Assembly: GCF_963583255.1 (NCBI RefSeq)
Contig: NC_084805.1
Location: forward strand, 3,241,060-3,305,059
Direction of reading: 5' to 3'
DNA length: 64,000 nt
Origin: Pyrus communis
Taxonomy: Eukaryota > Streptophyta > Magnoliopsida > Rosales > Rosaceae
This document shows positions 21,674 to 33,180 of this stretch, piece by piece. A program made the translations under genes and the position numbers. Each line of letters begins with the position of its first letter. Within the stretch, counting starts at the first letter, position 1. Below the pieces are notes generated by a model. It was not told the origin of the DNA, did no database searches, and worked only from the letters and a program-made list of their open reading frames with translations.

Positions 21674-23131
21674 CTAAATGATTTCATTTAGATTCAGTTG
21701 TGTATTTGTCTTTCTCTTTCGAGGAGCTGAATCTTTTGAACCTGGGGGTCTACCACGCTTCAGGCGTGCACCAGATAAATCATTCGCTGCCACTTTATTT
21801 TGTCCAATAGGGACATCAATTCTTGCAAGTGCATTTGCAGTTGGTATATGTGATTTTGTTACTTTCATAGCATCATTAAATGCATCTGGCATTTGATTGG
21901 CAATGCTTTGAAGATGAACGATCTTTCTCGCTTCATTTTCACATTGAATGCTGTGAGGATCAAAATGAGACAAGGTGGGAACAACCCATGTCAACTCTTT
22001 CCGTTATTCTGGAACAGTCTTTTCTCCCTCTAATGACGGGAAGACTGTCTCATCAAAGTGACAATCAGCAAAACGAGCTGTAAACATATCACATGTCAAG
22101 GGTTCCAAATATCTAATGATAGATGGTGAATCAAAACCCACGTAAATTCCCAGTCTACGCTGAGGTCCCATTTTAGTGCGTTGCGGCAGTGCAATAGGCA
22201 CATAAACAGCACAACCAAAAACTCGTAAATGTGAAATGTTTGGCTGATGTCCAAACACGAGTTGTACAGAGGAGTATTGATGGTTGGCTATAGATCTCAA
22301 TCGAACCAATGATACAGCATGTAAGATGGCATGTCCCCACGCAGAGACTGGCAATTTGGTTTTCATAAGCAGAGTACGAGCTATTAACTGAAGCCACTTG
22401 ATCAATATTTCTGCTAAACCATTTTGAGTATAGACATGAGGAACAAGGTGTTCAACATCAATGCCCAATGTCATGCAATAATCATCAAAGGTTTAAGACG
22501 TAAATTTACCAGCATTATCAAGTCGGATTGACTTAATGGGATAATCTGGGAACTGTGCTAGTAACTTAATTATTTGAGTAAGAAGTCTCACAAAGGCTAC
22601 ATTCCGAGTAGACAAAAGACAAACATATGATCATCGGGTAGATGCATTAACCAAAACCATAAAATATCGAAATGGTCCACAGGATGGCTGAATAGGCCCA
22701 CAAATATCCCCTTGAATTCTTTGCAAAAATGATGGGAATTCAGCATCAACTTTTAGTTGTGATGGTCTAATTACCAACTTCCCTTGAGAACAAGCTTTGC
22801 AAGGGTTATCATTTGAGATAGCAATGTGTTTGCTCACTAATGGATGTCCATTAGAGTTGGTAATGATCCTACGCATCATGGTAGATCCTGGATGACCCAA
22901 ATGGTCATGCCAAAGCATGTAAACTTTTGAATCAATAAACTTCTGGTTCATGACAGTACGTGATTTAATTATCCTTATGTACGTATAATACAATCCACTC
23001 GACAAACCACGCAACTTCTCCAATGTACACTTCTGGGTATCATTGGAGGTAATGCATATATACTCCACATTTTCTGCACTTTTCGTTTCAATGTGGTATC
23101 CATTTAAGCGTATGTTTTTTAAACTCAACAA
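21674..23131 (-). pseudogene. Copia GAG-pre-integrase, integrase and linker
   Basis: 23131-22631 holds the GAG-pre-integrase domain (LWHDHLGHPGSTMMRRI, CKACSQGK) and the start of the integrase core (GDICGPIQPSCGPFRYF). 22474-22004 holds the rest, with QNGLAE providing the usual catalytic Glu and SHLRVFGCAVYVP after it. 21994-21674 is a charged linker (RLKRGRPPGSKD). The three parts are in separate frames, so frameshifts or stops separate them. Confidence 0.85.
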
Positions 23132-23143
23132 ATTTCGAGTATA

Positions 23144-23460
23144 TCAAGTAGCATACAATGCATTATGTATGGATAATATTGTTCCATTTGGTAACATAAT
23201 CTGGGCTTTCCCTGAGCCTTCAATTACGTCTGAAGGTCCTGATATTGTTGTTACCCCTATTCTTGTAAGTATTAAGCTTGAGAAATACTTTCGATCACAA
23301 AGTATTGTATGTGTGGTTACGCTGTCTACAAAACAAATATTTCCGCCATTTCTCATGTTCTGAGAATGACCATAATTTTTATCCATGCTCTCTGAGTAAA
23401 TGGAATCACAGTTGACAAACAATTTATAACAGGAAATACCACTTTTATTGAATTGAAATG
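23144..23460 (-). pseudogene. Copia aspartic protease region
   Basis: The frame at 23422-23144 has the retroviral-type protease signature as FVDSVTTHTIL. The usual DSG/DSA triad reads DSV here, so the active site is probably altered. It is followed by LPNGTILSIHNALY, typical of the segment before the GAG-pre-integrase domain. Confidence 0.75.
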
Positions 23461-23467
23461 CTAGTTT

Positions 23468-24559
23468 TCAGCATAATAAAAGTACATCAAACATAAACGA
23501 TTTAGTCGGACCTGTATACTTCATTTCCCTTTCCACAATAAAATCTGGAACATCTAGGTGAGTTGTGTACAACTGCCCTGATAAGTCAAACATTGGATCA
23601 GGTATATTCATTGGTCTAGCCTGGTAGAGAAAATTGATCTCGACACCCTTCTCCTTGAGGGAAGTTTGATACAGATTCACCAGATGTTTTGGGGTACGAC
23701 AAGTACGCGCCCAATGCCCATTGCCACCACACCTATGGTAGGCACCTTCAGAGTTCCTAGGAGCATTGTTCATATGGGCTTTGCCTTTGTAGCGATTCAC
23801 ATTTTTGAAGCTCGGGCCTGAATTATGCCTCGGAACCTGGTTGTGAAACTGAACTCCATGGTTCTTGCCTTTCCTGTTCCACCCATCTTGCTTGTGGTCA
23901 CGTCCTCGTTTATGATTATCACCACCACAGGATGTGGCGTTCACTTCGAGGGAATCAGCATTCACTTCTGGGAATGGTGCAGATCCAGTAGGTTGAGAAT
24001 GATGGTTTTTCATCAGGAGTTCATTGTTCTATTCAGCTACTAAGAGCACAGATATCAGCTGGTTGTATTTAGTGTAGCCTCGTGCTTTATACTGCTACTG
24101 CAGGAGCACGTTAGAGGCATGAAATGTGCTGAGAGTCTTTCCCAGCATATGTTCCTCAGTAATAATATCCCCACAGAGCTTCATTTGAGAGGTAATTCTG
24201 AACAACGCAGAATTGTACTTTGCCATTGACTTGAAGTCTTGGATCCTCAGATGAGTCCACTCATAGCGGGCCCTTGGAAGAATCACCATTGTCTGGTGAT
24301 TGTATCTGTTTCTCAAGGCATTTCAAAGAGCTAACGGATCTTCAACCGTTAAGTACTTGCTCTTTAGCGTCTCATCAAGATGGCGGCGAATGAAAATTAT
24401 GGCCTTCGTCCGATCTTGAGATGATGAGCTGCTCTCCTCCCTAATAGTATCTCCAAGATTCCCTGCTTCCATATGGATCTTGGTATCCAGTACCCAGGTA
24501 AAGTAATTCTTCCCGGTAATATCCAGGGCAGCAAATTCAAGCTTCGCCAAGTTCGCCAT
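23468..24559 (-). pseudogene. Copia gag (nucleocapsid), interrupted
   Basis: Starts at ATG 24559 (NLAKLEFAALDITGKNYF, a typical Copia gag N-terminus of the UBN2/DUF4219 kind). It continues through a capsid-like part (24316-24095) to a zinc knuckle near 23730 (HRCGGNGHWARTC). The first knuckle cysteine appears replaced by Tyr. In-frame stops after about 24325, near 24090 and near 24040 split it. Not expressible as one protein. Confidence 0.85.
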
Positions 24560-25289
24560 TTTCTTTTCTGAAAGAAAATAAAATGTGTAAGAACTTGCAA
24601 TAATATGTATTCCTAGAGGAATATGATGTTAGAACTTCTGATTCTTACAAAATTTTCATTTTGATCTTCAGGCCAAAATGATAAGCACTCGAAACTTTTG
24701 GCTCGAGATTTTCAGGGTGAATGAAGAGGGCGATTGTACGGCACCATTCTCATTGAAATAATGTAACATAGAATGGACGAATATTCCGCACCACTCAAGT
24801 GGCAGGAAAATTTAAATACGCAGAACAATGTGGGCGATTATACCGCACCACCTAAAATTGCAATGAAGGTAAACAACAGGTAAATTTAAATATGCAAGGT
24901 AGGATAGGCGATTATACCGCTCCACCTAAAATTGGCAGTAAAATTAGATCTACAGTCTAAGATAGGCAATGATACCGCACCATCTTGGATCGCAATAAGA
25001 ATAAATTTGCAATTCAAGATGGGCGATTGTACCGCACCATCTTGGATTGCAGTAAAATTAACATAAATAAACACTGGGTTAGTAATCAATATCCAAACCA
25101 AACAAGAAATCAAAGATTTATGTAACCGTTAGGTTGAGAACTAAGAGCAGGCATGGAGCAAACAGTTCGTCGCAAGGGTATACCGCGCAGTTGAGGCTGA
25201 GGAAGAAGACGAATAGTAAAAACCTTAGGGGAAACATTTTTTTCTTTCTTTCGTTCGGCGAAGAGAAATGAGAGAATAATTATATTTAG

Positions 25290-25307
25290 AGAGTCGTGCT
25301 GATAACG
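25290..25307 (-). other. Primer-binding-site position of the Copia element
   Basis: Immediately inside the 5' LTR the minus strand reads CGTTATCAGCACGACTCT. Its TATCAG core resembles the initiator tRNA-Met primer site of plant Copia elements, but the match is partial, so the primer is not assigned. Confidence 0.4.
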
Positions 25308-25667
25308 TGTTATAAATAGGTAAAGTTAGAGAGATAACCTTTTAGTGAATGGAGTAAAGTAGGTGTAAAATGTCACACTGAAACTATAGCACAAGAGGAT
25401 AACAAATAAAAGACGGAGGAATAGATGATGTTATTGATCTTTTCTCTCGTTCTCTTCTTTTATATTTTTCTATCTCTTGAAAGCTTACGGAGTGCTCTAT
25501 TTATAGAGTAACTCCAAACTAATGCATTAACTGCACATTGAAGTTTACAACACTTCATTTGACAATACAACCTCCATGCATTTACAAATTCAATTTCACT
25601 TTGCATGGGCATTGAAAACTTCTGCCAAAGTACTGTGGACATTCACTACCCACCAGTATTTTCAACA
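25308..25667 (-). repeat. Copia 5' LTR
   Basis: This is the 5' LTR because the element reads on the minus strand. TG...CA ends, 360 bp, with a CTATTTATAGAG TATA-like palindrome at about 25495-25507 that also occurs in the other LTR. Confidence 0.92.
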
Positions 25668-26960
25668 AAATTCTCCCTCATCCCGACAAATCCAAAATTT
25701 TAGGCCCAAACAAATCCAACAAAATAAAGCATCCAACTCAAGTATCGAGTATCCTTTCCCTTGTAACGCTACCGTTTTGACCAAAACTAAAAACAAATAA
25801 AATAAAAATGTCTACCATTGTAAGAAGCAGCCCACTTGTAGGAATTTAATCAGCTTTGTAGTTTTGAAGTAAAATTTAAAATTAAATTGCTTCGTTCATA
25901 TTTTCTTTCTGCTTCAATTCGTTCTTCGACTGTCTCCATTTTTTCTCGCCAAATCTTCCGCCTCTTGTCTCTGCGCCTGCGGACTCTCACCAGCAACGAC
26001 AATTTCTTCACTCGCTTCTCAAGTTCTTTAATTTCCCCATTTGGAGGTTGCAGACAGCCACCCCATCTCAAGTAATCAATTCTTCCATTAAAATTGTTTT
26101 TTTTTTTTTTTTTTTTTTTTTGAACAAGTCCATTAAAATTATTGTTTCTTGTATAATACTTCTCCGTCTTTCTTCAAGTGCTGAAATTGGTAAGTTTTAT
26201 CTATTTATTGTAATGTATAATAATTTTGTTTCTTTGTTTCCTATGTGTAATCTTTGTCAAATTGTCAAATATCTTCACGATTTTATATTGGAAACTTGGG
26301 ATTTTATTAAATCTTGCAGGAAAAAAAAGAAATAAAAACATCCCATTTTTTGTTTTGGTTCAGGGTAAAAATAAGATCATCATTTTCTTGTTAGGAAGAT
26401 TTGTGGGTTTTTTGGTACGATTTGTTTGACGACCAAATTTTAAATTTGACATTTTACGAACCAAGGAATTTCATATTATTTGGACTAGTTCTTTAGCATT
26501 CCTCTCGTTTTTGTTCTCTGGGGAAAAGTTTATGTATGTATGTATGCCCTCCACCTTGTTTTGTTGTCATAGGATCTAATTTTGAATGGAACTGTATAGA
26601 CCCGAAATTCGAATTTTTAAGGAAGGTAATTATCAGTTGATGATCACTGTAACTAGTTTTCGTTAAAAAAAAAAAATCCGATAACCATAAAGGAATCCCG
26701 CTTTCTTTAATTTTTAGATGTTCAATCTTCAAAGGGTTTAGGCTGTTATGCTGGTTGAGGTAGTAGGAACCATGCCTGAAAATAGATGTTCAACGAGCAA
26801 AGATAATGGTTGGTGACTGGTTTTCCTGTTTTTCCTTGTACTGTTGATTAAATGTTTGTTTTTTGTTTCCTTTTCTTATCCCCCTCTTAATTTTGTTTGA
26901 ACCAAATAGGTTACTAAGTTGCAAGTTTGTTTTGGGTTTTCTTTTGGAATCGGGTGTGCA
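25668..26960 (+). other. Leader and first-intron region of the FAB1 pseudogene copy
   Basis: 25900-26075 resembles the 5'-UTR exon of the intact gene at 41.88-42.12 kb (CCAAATCTTCCGCCTCTTGT, CTCTGCGGACTCTCACC-like). 26076-26960 resembles its first intron (TAACCATAAAGGAATCCC; GTTTTTCCTTGTACTG; TTGGGTTTTCTTTTGGAA). It also holds a long poly-T run at 26098-26121. No independent gene. Confidence 0.65.
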
Positions 26961-26962
26961 GT

Positions 26963-29121
26963 ATGTGTCACTACTGTGGTGCGGAATTGACACAAGCCAA
27001 GGAAAAGACCTGCAAAGTTTGTGAGGAGAAACAGGAGCGAGAATTTTTTAAGCAGGGTAAGGTGATTTTGTATACAGTGCAAATGATCACTCCAACAACT
27101 TCCTTGTCAGGCAGTGACACTTCTGTCTCTAGCTGCAGTAAGTGTCCATCTTGCTTTCTAGTCATACATTTTGGCCTTTCTTGAAACAACAGATTTTAGT
27201 CTATGCTGATGTGTTTGATAATTTCGTTTAACTTCTGATCTTTTAGGTGAGTTTTCTGTGGATGTGAGCTCATGTGATAGGTATGTACCCTCCTCGTATT
27301 GTAATTTGTTTCTGGTTACTATAATCTTTCTTTAGAACTTTGCACGACCGCCATTTCACTTTAATGTAGGGTTAATCAAGAAGAAAACACAATATGCAGT
27401 TCTAAAATGGATGTCAGCAATCAATCTAATGGCAGACTACAGAATTCAAGCTTTGAGCATCCAGTAAATGGTCTTGATAATATGTATACAGTAAGGGATG
27501 TTGAGATTATACAGACAAATGATGATCATGAAGCAAAAGATAGTAACGAAAATGAAGATTCAAATTATTTAGAAGATGATACAAATGCTGGGTATTATAT
27601 TATCTGAAGTTTGTCATTGAAATGTTAGATTTGTGCCATCCAAATGTGGTTTTTGTGGGAAAAATTGTTTCTCCTGATATTCAAGAGTCTATTTTTGCCA
27701 AAGGAATGACATTTGTCTTTGACATGAAGCGTCATCGCCTAGAGAGAGTTGCTCGTTATACTGGATCTCCAATTTTGTCACCAGATACAATGATGAGCAA
27801 AAACCTGAAACAGTGCGACTCTTTTCACATTGAATATTTTATTGAGGGGCATGCTGGAGGTGGAGGAAAGGAGCTGAGTAAAACATTAATGTTTATTGAG
27901 GACTCTTGTGCAAGCCTGGGCTGTACGGTTGGTAAATCACCTGCCCCCTCCCTCTTAGTCTTTATCTGCATAATCTATACACATGCACACACACATTCCC
28001 AATTGACAAGGTGGGCAGAGCCTTTCTTGTTTAAATTCACTTGACAGCACTGAATACTTGATGACAATCCAGATTCCTTTTGGATATGAATTTTTAGGAT
28101 AATGTACTGATTCTTTCATGTTGCATATTTTTTTCTGTAATATTTACGTTCAAATAGCTTAAGCTTAACTTTAATAAGCGTTTGTTATTTTTTTCATGCA
28201 CTTTATGCTAATAGGAGTAACATATGCAGACCTACTGTTCTCATCTCATGTCAAGGTGCCTTCTTTAATCTACAATTTTTCAGAGGCCTGTTACTTATTT
28301 TATTAAACAACAACAACAACAAAGCCTTTTCCCACTGAGTGGGGTTGGCTATATGAATCCTAGAACGCCATTTCTCTCGGTTCTGTGTCACGTCTTCCGT
28401 CAGATCCAAGTACTCTAAGTCTTTTCTTAGAGTCTCTTCCAAAGTCTTCCTAGGTCTTCCTCTACCCCTTCGGCCCTGAACCTCTGTCCCGTGATCGCAT
28501 CTTCTAACCGCAGCGTCAGTAGGCCTCTTGTTACTTATTTTATTATGGTGGTTTTTTTTGCAACCATTTTTTATTGAGTCAAAACTTTGAATTCATACTG
28601 CCTATGTTCAAAGACAAGTCTTTTTTTCGTTGGACTTCTTGAGCTTGCCTTTTTTATCTGATACTAGAGACTGTATGATAAGTATTTCATCAATGCTTTA
28701 ATAAATGAAAACTTTTGTAGTTTACTTAGCTGTGCTCGAATTAGCACTACAGGTTTTGCTGAAAGCAGCACAGAGTGATGCATTGAAGATCAAGTCTGTA
28801 GTGCAGTGTGCAGTTTTTCTGGTGCATCATTCAATTCTCGAGACTGCTTTCTTTGTTGACCAGAGAGCTACACTTTCATATGCTGATGTAGCAACTGATT
28901 TGCCCACTGATACAGAAGCCCTTACTTTAGGATCTATTAACTCAAGTGTTCCTCAGAATACAGACACTAGTGCTGAAAATGAATCTGATGCAGTTGATAT
29001 TCTCATTTCCAATGAATCCCATGAAGGATGTTCTGACAGTTCTACCTTGGAATTCAAAGGCAACTCCACATTTGACGTACCACACAATCCTGCTCTACTT
29101 TCTGGGTTCTCGTCCATTTAG
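26963..29121 (+). pseudogene. Truncated FAB1 copy (no kinase domain)
   Basis: Exon equivalents of the intact gene at 43-51.5 kb: 26963-27137 (MCHYCGAELTQAKEK), 27247-27280, 27370-about 27595, about 27608-27927 (SPDIQESIFAKGMTFVFDM), 28753-29121. Defects: a deletion joins the middle of exon 3 to the inside of exon 5 (around 27595), removing the acidic region, all of exon 4 and part of the chaperonin-like domain, and breaking the frame (TGA at about 27605). Exon 6 ends in a premature TAG at 29119-29121, and everything downstream, including the PIP kinase domain, is absent. A LINE fragment sits in its intron. At best it could make a short N-terminal peptide. It may still be transcribed, since leader and splice sites look intact. 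Confidence 0.88.
28306..28528 (-). mobile_element. 5'-truncated LINE insertion
   Basis: A 17-bp target duplication TGTTACTTATTTTATTA flanks it (28289-28305 and 28529-28545). The minus strand encodes the C-terminal end of a plant LINE ORF2 (LEETLRKDLEYLDL, NREKWRSRIHIANPTQW) and ends in a (TTG)n tail. The intact FAB1 paralogue lacks it, showing insertion after the duplication. Confidence 0.88.
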
Positions 29122-29329
29122 GTAGCACTAAGGAAAGGTTTGGGGGAAGGTTACAGGTATGAACCTCTTTTTAAAGTTTGTTTCTAGGAAATTTGCATGA
29201 CCGGTTATCGTTTTCATCATCATGCACATATCAAGTTTGTTTGGTTTCATTTGTTTATCGTTTTCATCATCATGCATAGATTCAGTTTTTTTGGATTCAT
29301 TTATTTATCGTTTATATGTGTAGGACTCT

Positions 29330-29745
29330 CTGGTTTCATAATGTGGATAGGCTAAGTGAGTTGCCTTTTGACATCATACACCATATGCTCTCCCGACTCA
29401 CACTTAAGGACATAGCATGCACTGCACTCTTTCAAAGACATGGCATGGGTGGTTGACTACCCTTAGCCATGATATTGGCTCCTTAAAAGAGGGTGAATTT
29501 AGAAGTTTGGCTGAAGCAAAACTCAATCTCAACTTGGAAGGCCTTCTTGTCAAGTACACCACAGACTATCACAAGCATACCGAGCCAATCATGTTTTGGA
29601 AGGAGCTGTGCAGATCTTGGGGATTTCCATAGCCCCTATCTCGGGAACTTTTATGAGCTTCCAGTCCGAGTTGGTACAAGTTCTTCTGTATAGGTTATGG
29701 AGTTAGCTAGGATGAGGGTTGAACTTCTAGCCAATTCTATAACCT
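29330..29745 (+). pseudogene. F-box/LRR fragment, left arm
   Basis: Translation of 29346-29420 gives a clear F-box start (RLSELPFDIIHHMLSRL). The frame then shifts; a second frame reads CTLSKTWHGWLTTLSHDIG, followed by sequence shared with the fragment at 12.74 kb. Stops and frameshifts throughout. Related F-box/LRR proteins are SCF adaptors; this piece is not functional as protein. Confidence 0.75.
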
Positions 29746-30120
29746 TTACACGAGGACTTGTACCAACTTGGGCTCGAAGCTCATAAAACTTCCCGAGATA
29801 AGGGGCTATGAAAATCCCCAAGATTCGCACACCTCCCTCTAAAACGCGATCGATGAGATCATTTTGGCTCGATATGCTTGTGACAGTTTATGGTGTATTT
29901 GACAAGAAGACCCTTCCAAACTCATGTTGAGATTTGCTTTAGCCAGACTTCTAAATTCGTCTTCCTTTAAAGAGCCAATATATGGCTAAGGGTAGTCAAC
30001 CAACCGTGCCATGTCTTTGAAAGAGTGCAGGTGCATGCTATGTCCTTTGGTTTGAGTCGGGAGTCTATATGGTGTATGATGTTGAAAGGCAACTCGCTTA
30101 GCCTATCCACATTACCAAAG
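29720..30120 (-). pseudogene. F-box/LRR fragment, right arm
   Basis: Reverse-orientation copy of the left arm. Its minus strand starts at about 30110 with RLSELPFNIIHHI and ends near 29725 with the sequence around GTACAAGTCCTCGTG. It is very similar to the minus-strand copy at 14.0-14.39 kb, so these fragments share an origin. Confidence 0.75.
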
Positions 30121-30511
30121 AGTCCTACACCTATACACGATAAATAAATGAAATCAAACTAACTAGATGTGTACATGACACAATGAAACCAAAAAAGAAT
30201 TCAATTGAAACGGTGGTCATGCAAATAAATTTTAAAAGGAGGTTCTTACCTATACTTTTCCCCCATGAATTTCCTTAGTGCTACTGAAATGGATGAGAAG
30301 CCTCTATAAACTTTTCAATGTAAAAAAAAAAAAGGGCGTTGTTTTAGGTTTTTGCTCATTATCTGATGACAAAAATGGTGATTTAGTACAACAGGCGATG
30401 GAGTTTCATGTTCCTTTGGCAAGAATAGACTCTTGAATATCAGGAGAAACAGTTTTTATTTTTTTTCCACAAAACCCACATTTGGATGGCATCAATCTAA
30501 CATTTCAAAGA

Positions 30512-31677
30512 TTAACTTAAGATAATCTTTTTCCTGTTTGCAAGAAAATAGTAAGAACATGTAATTATTAACTTCCCCAGTAGGAGGACTGAAACAAAAT
30601 CATCGGACAGCGGACTGCCTGAAACGAAATCATCGGTGTAATATATGGAATTGGGGCGGCATCCAGCAAAGTTTGAAGCCAAAACAGAGACTGAATGATT
30701 GTCGCCCAGGTAGACAGACTCATCTCCAAGGCCTTTTACCTCAACCCAGTGCGCAATGCATCCATCATCTTCATCGTTGAAAACCCACTTGTAGACCAGA
30801 AATCTCTTAGTCCGAAACCTGAAATACCTGTCAGGCGCAACTTCCCTCATCCAACAATATCTTAGGATGTGAAATAGGTCGCCCTTAGCTGATTCCACAA
30901 GATATTTATTGCCGCTATATCTTTCAAATGGTTCTGTAGGAGAGAGTAGCTTGAGTTGTGGCGGCTATGCACCAGGCTAACGCTTCCCCGCATACTAGCT
31001 GCGTAGACTTGGCCTCTATAAAATATAACATCAGCAGTTTCAAAGGACTTTACAATCAAATGCCAAGACTTCTGGCCTGCTTTGAAGACAGCCAACCTGG
31101 AATTCGAAGTGTAAATTGCTACAACGACATAGTTGTCCGGATTCAGAGAGGGATCACCGGACAAGATAACCTTACGGACAAAATGCTCATGGTAGCTTGC
31201 TACGCATTTGGGGATGAAGACATCTATGGGAGGCAGACGAATAACTGGCGATGCTTGTCTGAAGGGGTTCCTGAGTGCTATGATGAGACCTTCGTATATG
31301 CGCTCTACTGTGGCCAGCCACCCATGGCTAGAGCCGCAAGCCCTCATCCTAAAAGGCACTTGTAACTGAGCGTGGTTGTAGATTCGTCCTTCAGAAACGT
31401 TGTACACGAGTCTTTGGTCAGCTTGTGGGCGATTCTCGTCGGGGATCAAGAGCATGGGAAGTAACTGACGCCACCGGTTTGTTGCAAGATTATACAGTTT
31501 GGAAAGAGAACGCCACTCCCTGCAAACGGCAGCGAAACGAACATGTTCTATTGGTTCCGGCAACCTGTCGAGAATGAGAAAGATGAGTGCAGGAAGGCTT
31601 GCCCATCCAGTAGTGCTGAAGCTGACAGGCGTGATCCTAGGACAGGGCATCGTGTGAGACTCAAACAATCCGGACAA
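30512..31677 (-). pseudogene. F-box protein with DUF295 (KIB-type) domain, one frameshift
   Basis: From ATG 31677 the frame encodes an N-terminal F-box (WASLPALIFLILDRLPEPIE, FAAVCREWRSL) and a DUF295 beta-propeller-like region (LPMLLIPDENR, GSSHGWLATVE, ALRNPFRQASPVIRLPPID). At about 30900-30912 the frame changes: the first ends in INILWNQ, and the sequence continues one base off as LVESAKGDLFHILRYC and RFLVYKWVFNDED, ending after YYTDDF. A 1-nt deletion explains this. Two copies of a DDFVS-coding stretch lie near the end (30598-30640), so the C-terminus also looks rearranged. Family members are about 370-400 aa SCF adaptors or related regulators. A sequencing error at one base is the main alternative to a pseudogene. 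Confidence 0.8.
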
Positions 31678-32618
31678 GAAACGACGACGAAACCAAATCC
31701 CTTAAATAACCAATGGAAACAAAATCCTTTTTCGTTTTGGACCTTCCCTTTCCGTTACCTTAGAGGACAAGGAATCCCACAGCAACAAGGTAAATCAGCA
31801 TCCCAGAGCTACAAGGAAATAAATGATATGTATTTAATTAATCAATTACTTAAAATTAAGCTAGCAAGCAAGAAATCAGTAGGAAAAATGTGCAAATACA
31901 AAGAAAAGCAAGAACTCAATGCCCTCACTCCCCAAAGCAGGTCCAGGGCTTTTACCTCCATGAAATCCAAGGGCTTTGAGCAGCAAGTTTCGAGTTTCTG
32001 CAACGCCGTAATGGAGCAGTGGTACTTGCCCATGATACACTGCAACTAGTAACTAATCAAAACAAATCACTAATTAATTAAGATGCTCAATGTTCGCTTA
32101 ATTGTGATTAAGATAATCACAATCCTAACATCCTCCGTATGCTCTGCCAGTGCCACGTCCGCGGCCGATGTTTTCTGTTCCGATTTTTACTTTTTTACTC
32201 TTGCTTACAACATTTAAATAATCAGGTTGAAATAGTAATTTTATGTTTTGACAAACGATAGTGTTAGTAGGTTAAATTGTTAGTTATTACGAGAGGAGAT
32301 CGTTTTAGAGATCAAACTCGCATCAGAATGCATAAACATCATTGATTTCTATCTCTCCAATTTGAAATAAATAAAAATAAAAAAGTCAAGTAAAACAACA
32401 TTACAACGAGCGAGGATCCTTTGTTGATCCTATTAACAAACTTGTCAAAGTCTAACCTAAGAACTATTAAATTACTAAACCAGATACAAGATTAATTATA
32501 GTTGAATCCTAACGTATCGAACCTATCTACTGCCATGTTAGCCGCTCGAATGATAAGACTTTATCGTATAATTAGGAATTTGATGCAATAGGTGCCAAAT
32601 GTCCTTTCCATAAAATTT

Positions 32619-33180
32619 GAGGTAAATTGCGGTTTAACTTCCTGAACTATTACCCTAGTTGAAATTGACCCCCTAAACTCTTTTTTTTTTTTTTTTGATA
32701 AATTAACCTCCTCAACTATTTAAAATCAATTAACCCCTTGCCGTTAGATTGTGGAATCAATTCCGTCAAATTCAAGGGCAAATTAGTCATTTCATCATCA
32801 ATTGTTACTTGTCAGCTGTAACCACCAATAAATTTTGACACATGAACACAAAATAATTAAAAAACATATAACATAATGAGAAAACATAAAAATAAAATAA
32901 AACACAAACGTTTATATAACGGACCATCTCACATTGTCATCACACGTTATTTTATTTTCAAATGTCATAGGTTTATTGATGGTTATAGTTGACAAGTAAG
33001 AATTGATGAAGGAAAGGCTAATTTTCCTTTGAATTTGACGAAATAGTTGATGGAATCTCTCGACAAGAGATCAATTGGCTGATTTCAAATAGTTCATGAG
33101 GTTAATTTACCAAAAAAAATAGTTCAAGGGGTTAATTTCAACTTGAGTAATAATTCAAGAAGTCAAATAACAATTTACCC
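32619..33180. mobile_element. MITE with long terminal inverted repeats
   Basis: Ends GAGGTAAATTG (left) and CAATTTACCC (right) begin inverted repeats of over 200 bp, with such matches as AGTTGAAATTGACCCCCT against the complement of the right side. TAAAATTT occurs directly on both sides (32611-32618, 33181-33188) as an 8-9 bp target duplication. 562 bp, non-coding. MULE-like. Confidence 0.78.

Larger units (their letters stand above)
15612..25667 (-). mobile_element. Ty1/Copia LTR retrotransposon (defective), containing a nested Helitron
   Basis: LTRs at 15612-15972 and 25308-25667 both run TG...CA and differ at roughly 15-20 sites by eye (about 5%). A 5-bp target duplication AAATT flanks the whole (15607-15611 and 25668-25672). 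Domains on the minus strand run gag, protease, integrase, RT, RNase H, which is Copia order. The total of 10,056 bp includes a 3,588-bp Helitron; without it the element is 6,468 bp, normal for the class. In-frame stops in gag and RT and the Helitron in RT make it non-autonomous. Confidence 0.95.
29100..30330. repeat. Long inverted repeat made of FAB1 and F-box/LRR fragments
   Basis: Left arm about 29100-29745, right arm about 29720-30320, meeting almost without a spacer near 29735. Each arm runs from a FAB1 exon remnant (TCCATTTAGGTAGCACTAAGG left, and its minus-strand counterpart near 30260-30310) into an intron-like stretch and then F-box coding sequence (DRLSELPFDIIHHM, then LSRLTLKDIAC on the left). 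By eye the arms are roughly 80-85% identical over about 600 bp. Neither arm has an intact ORF. A transcript across both would form a long imperfect hairpin. Confidence 0.8.
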
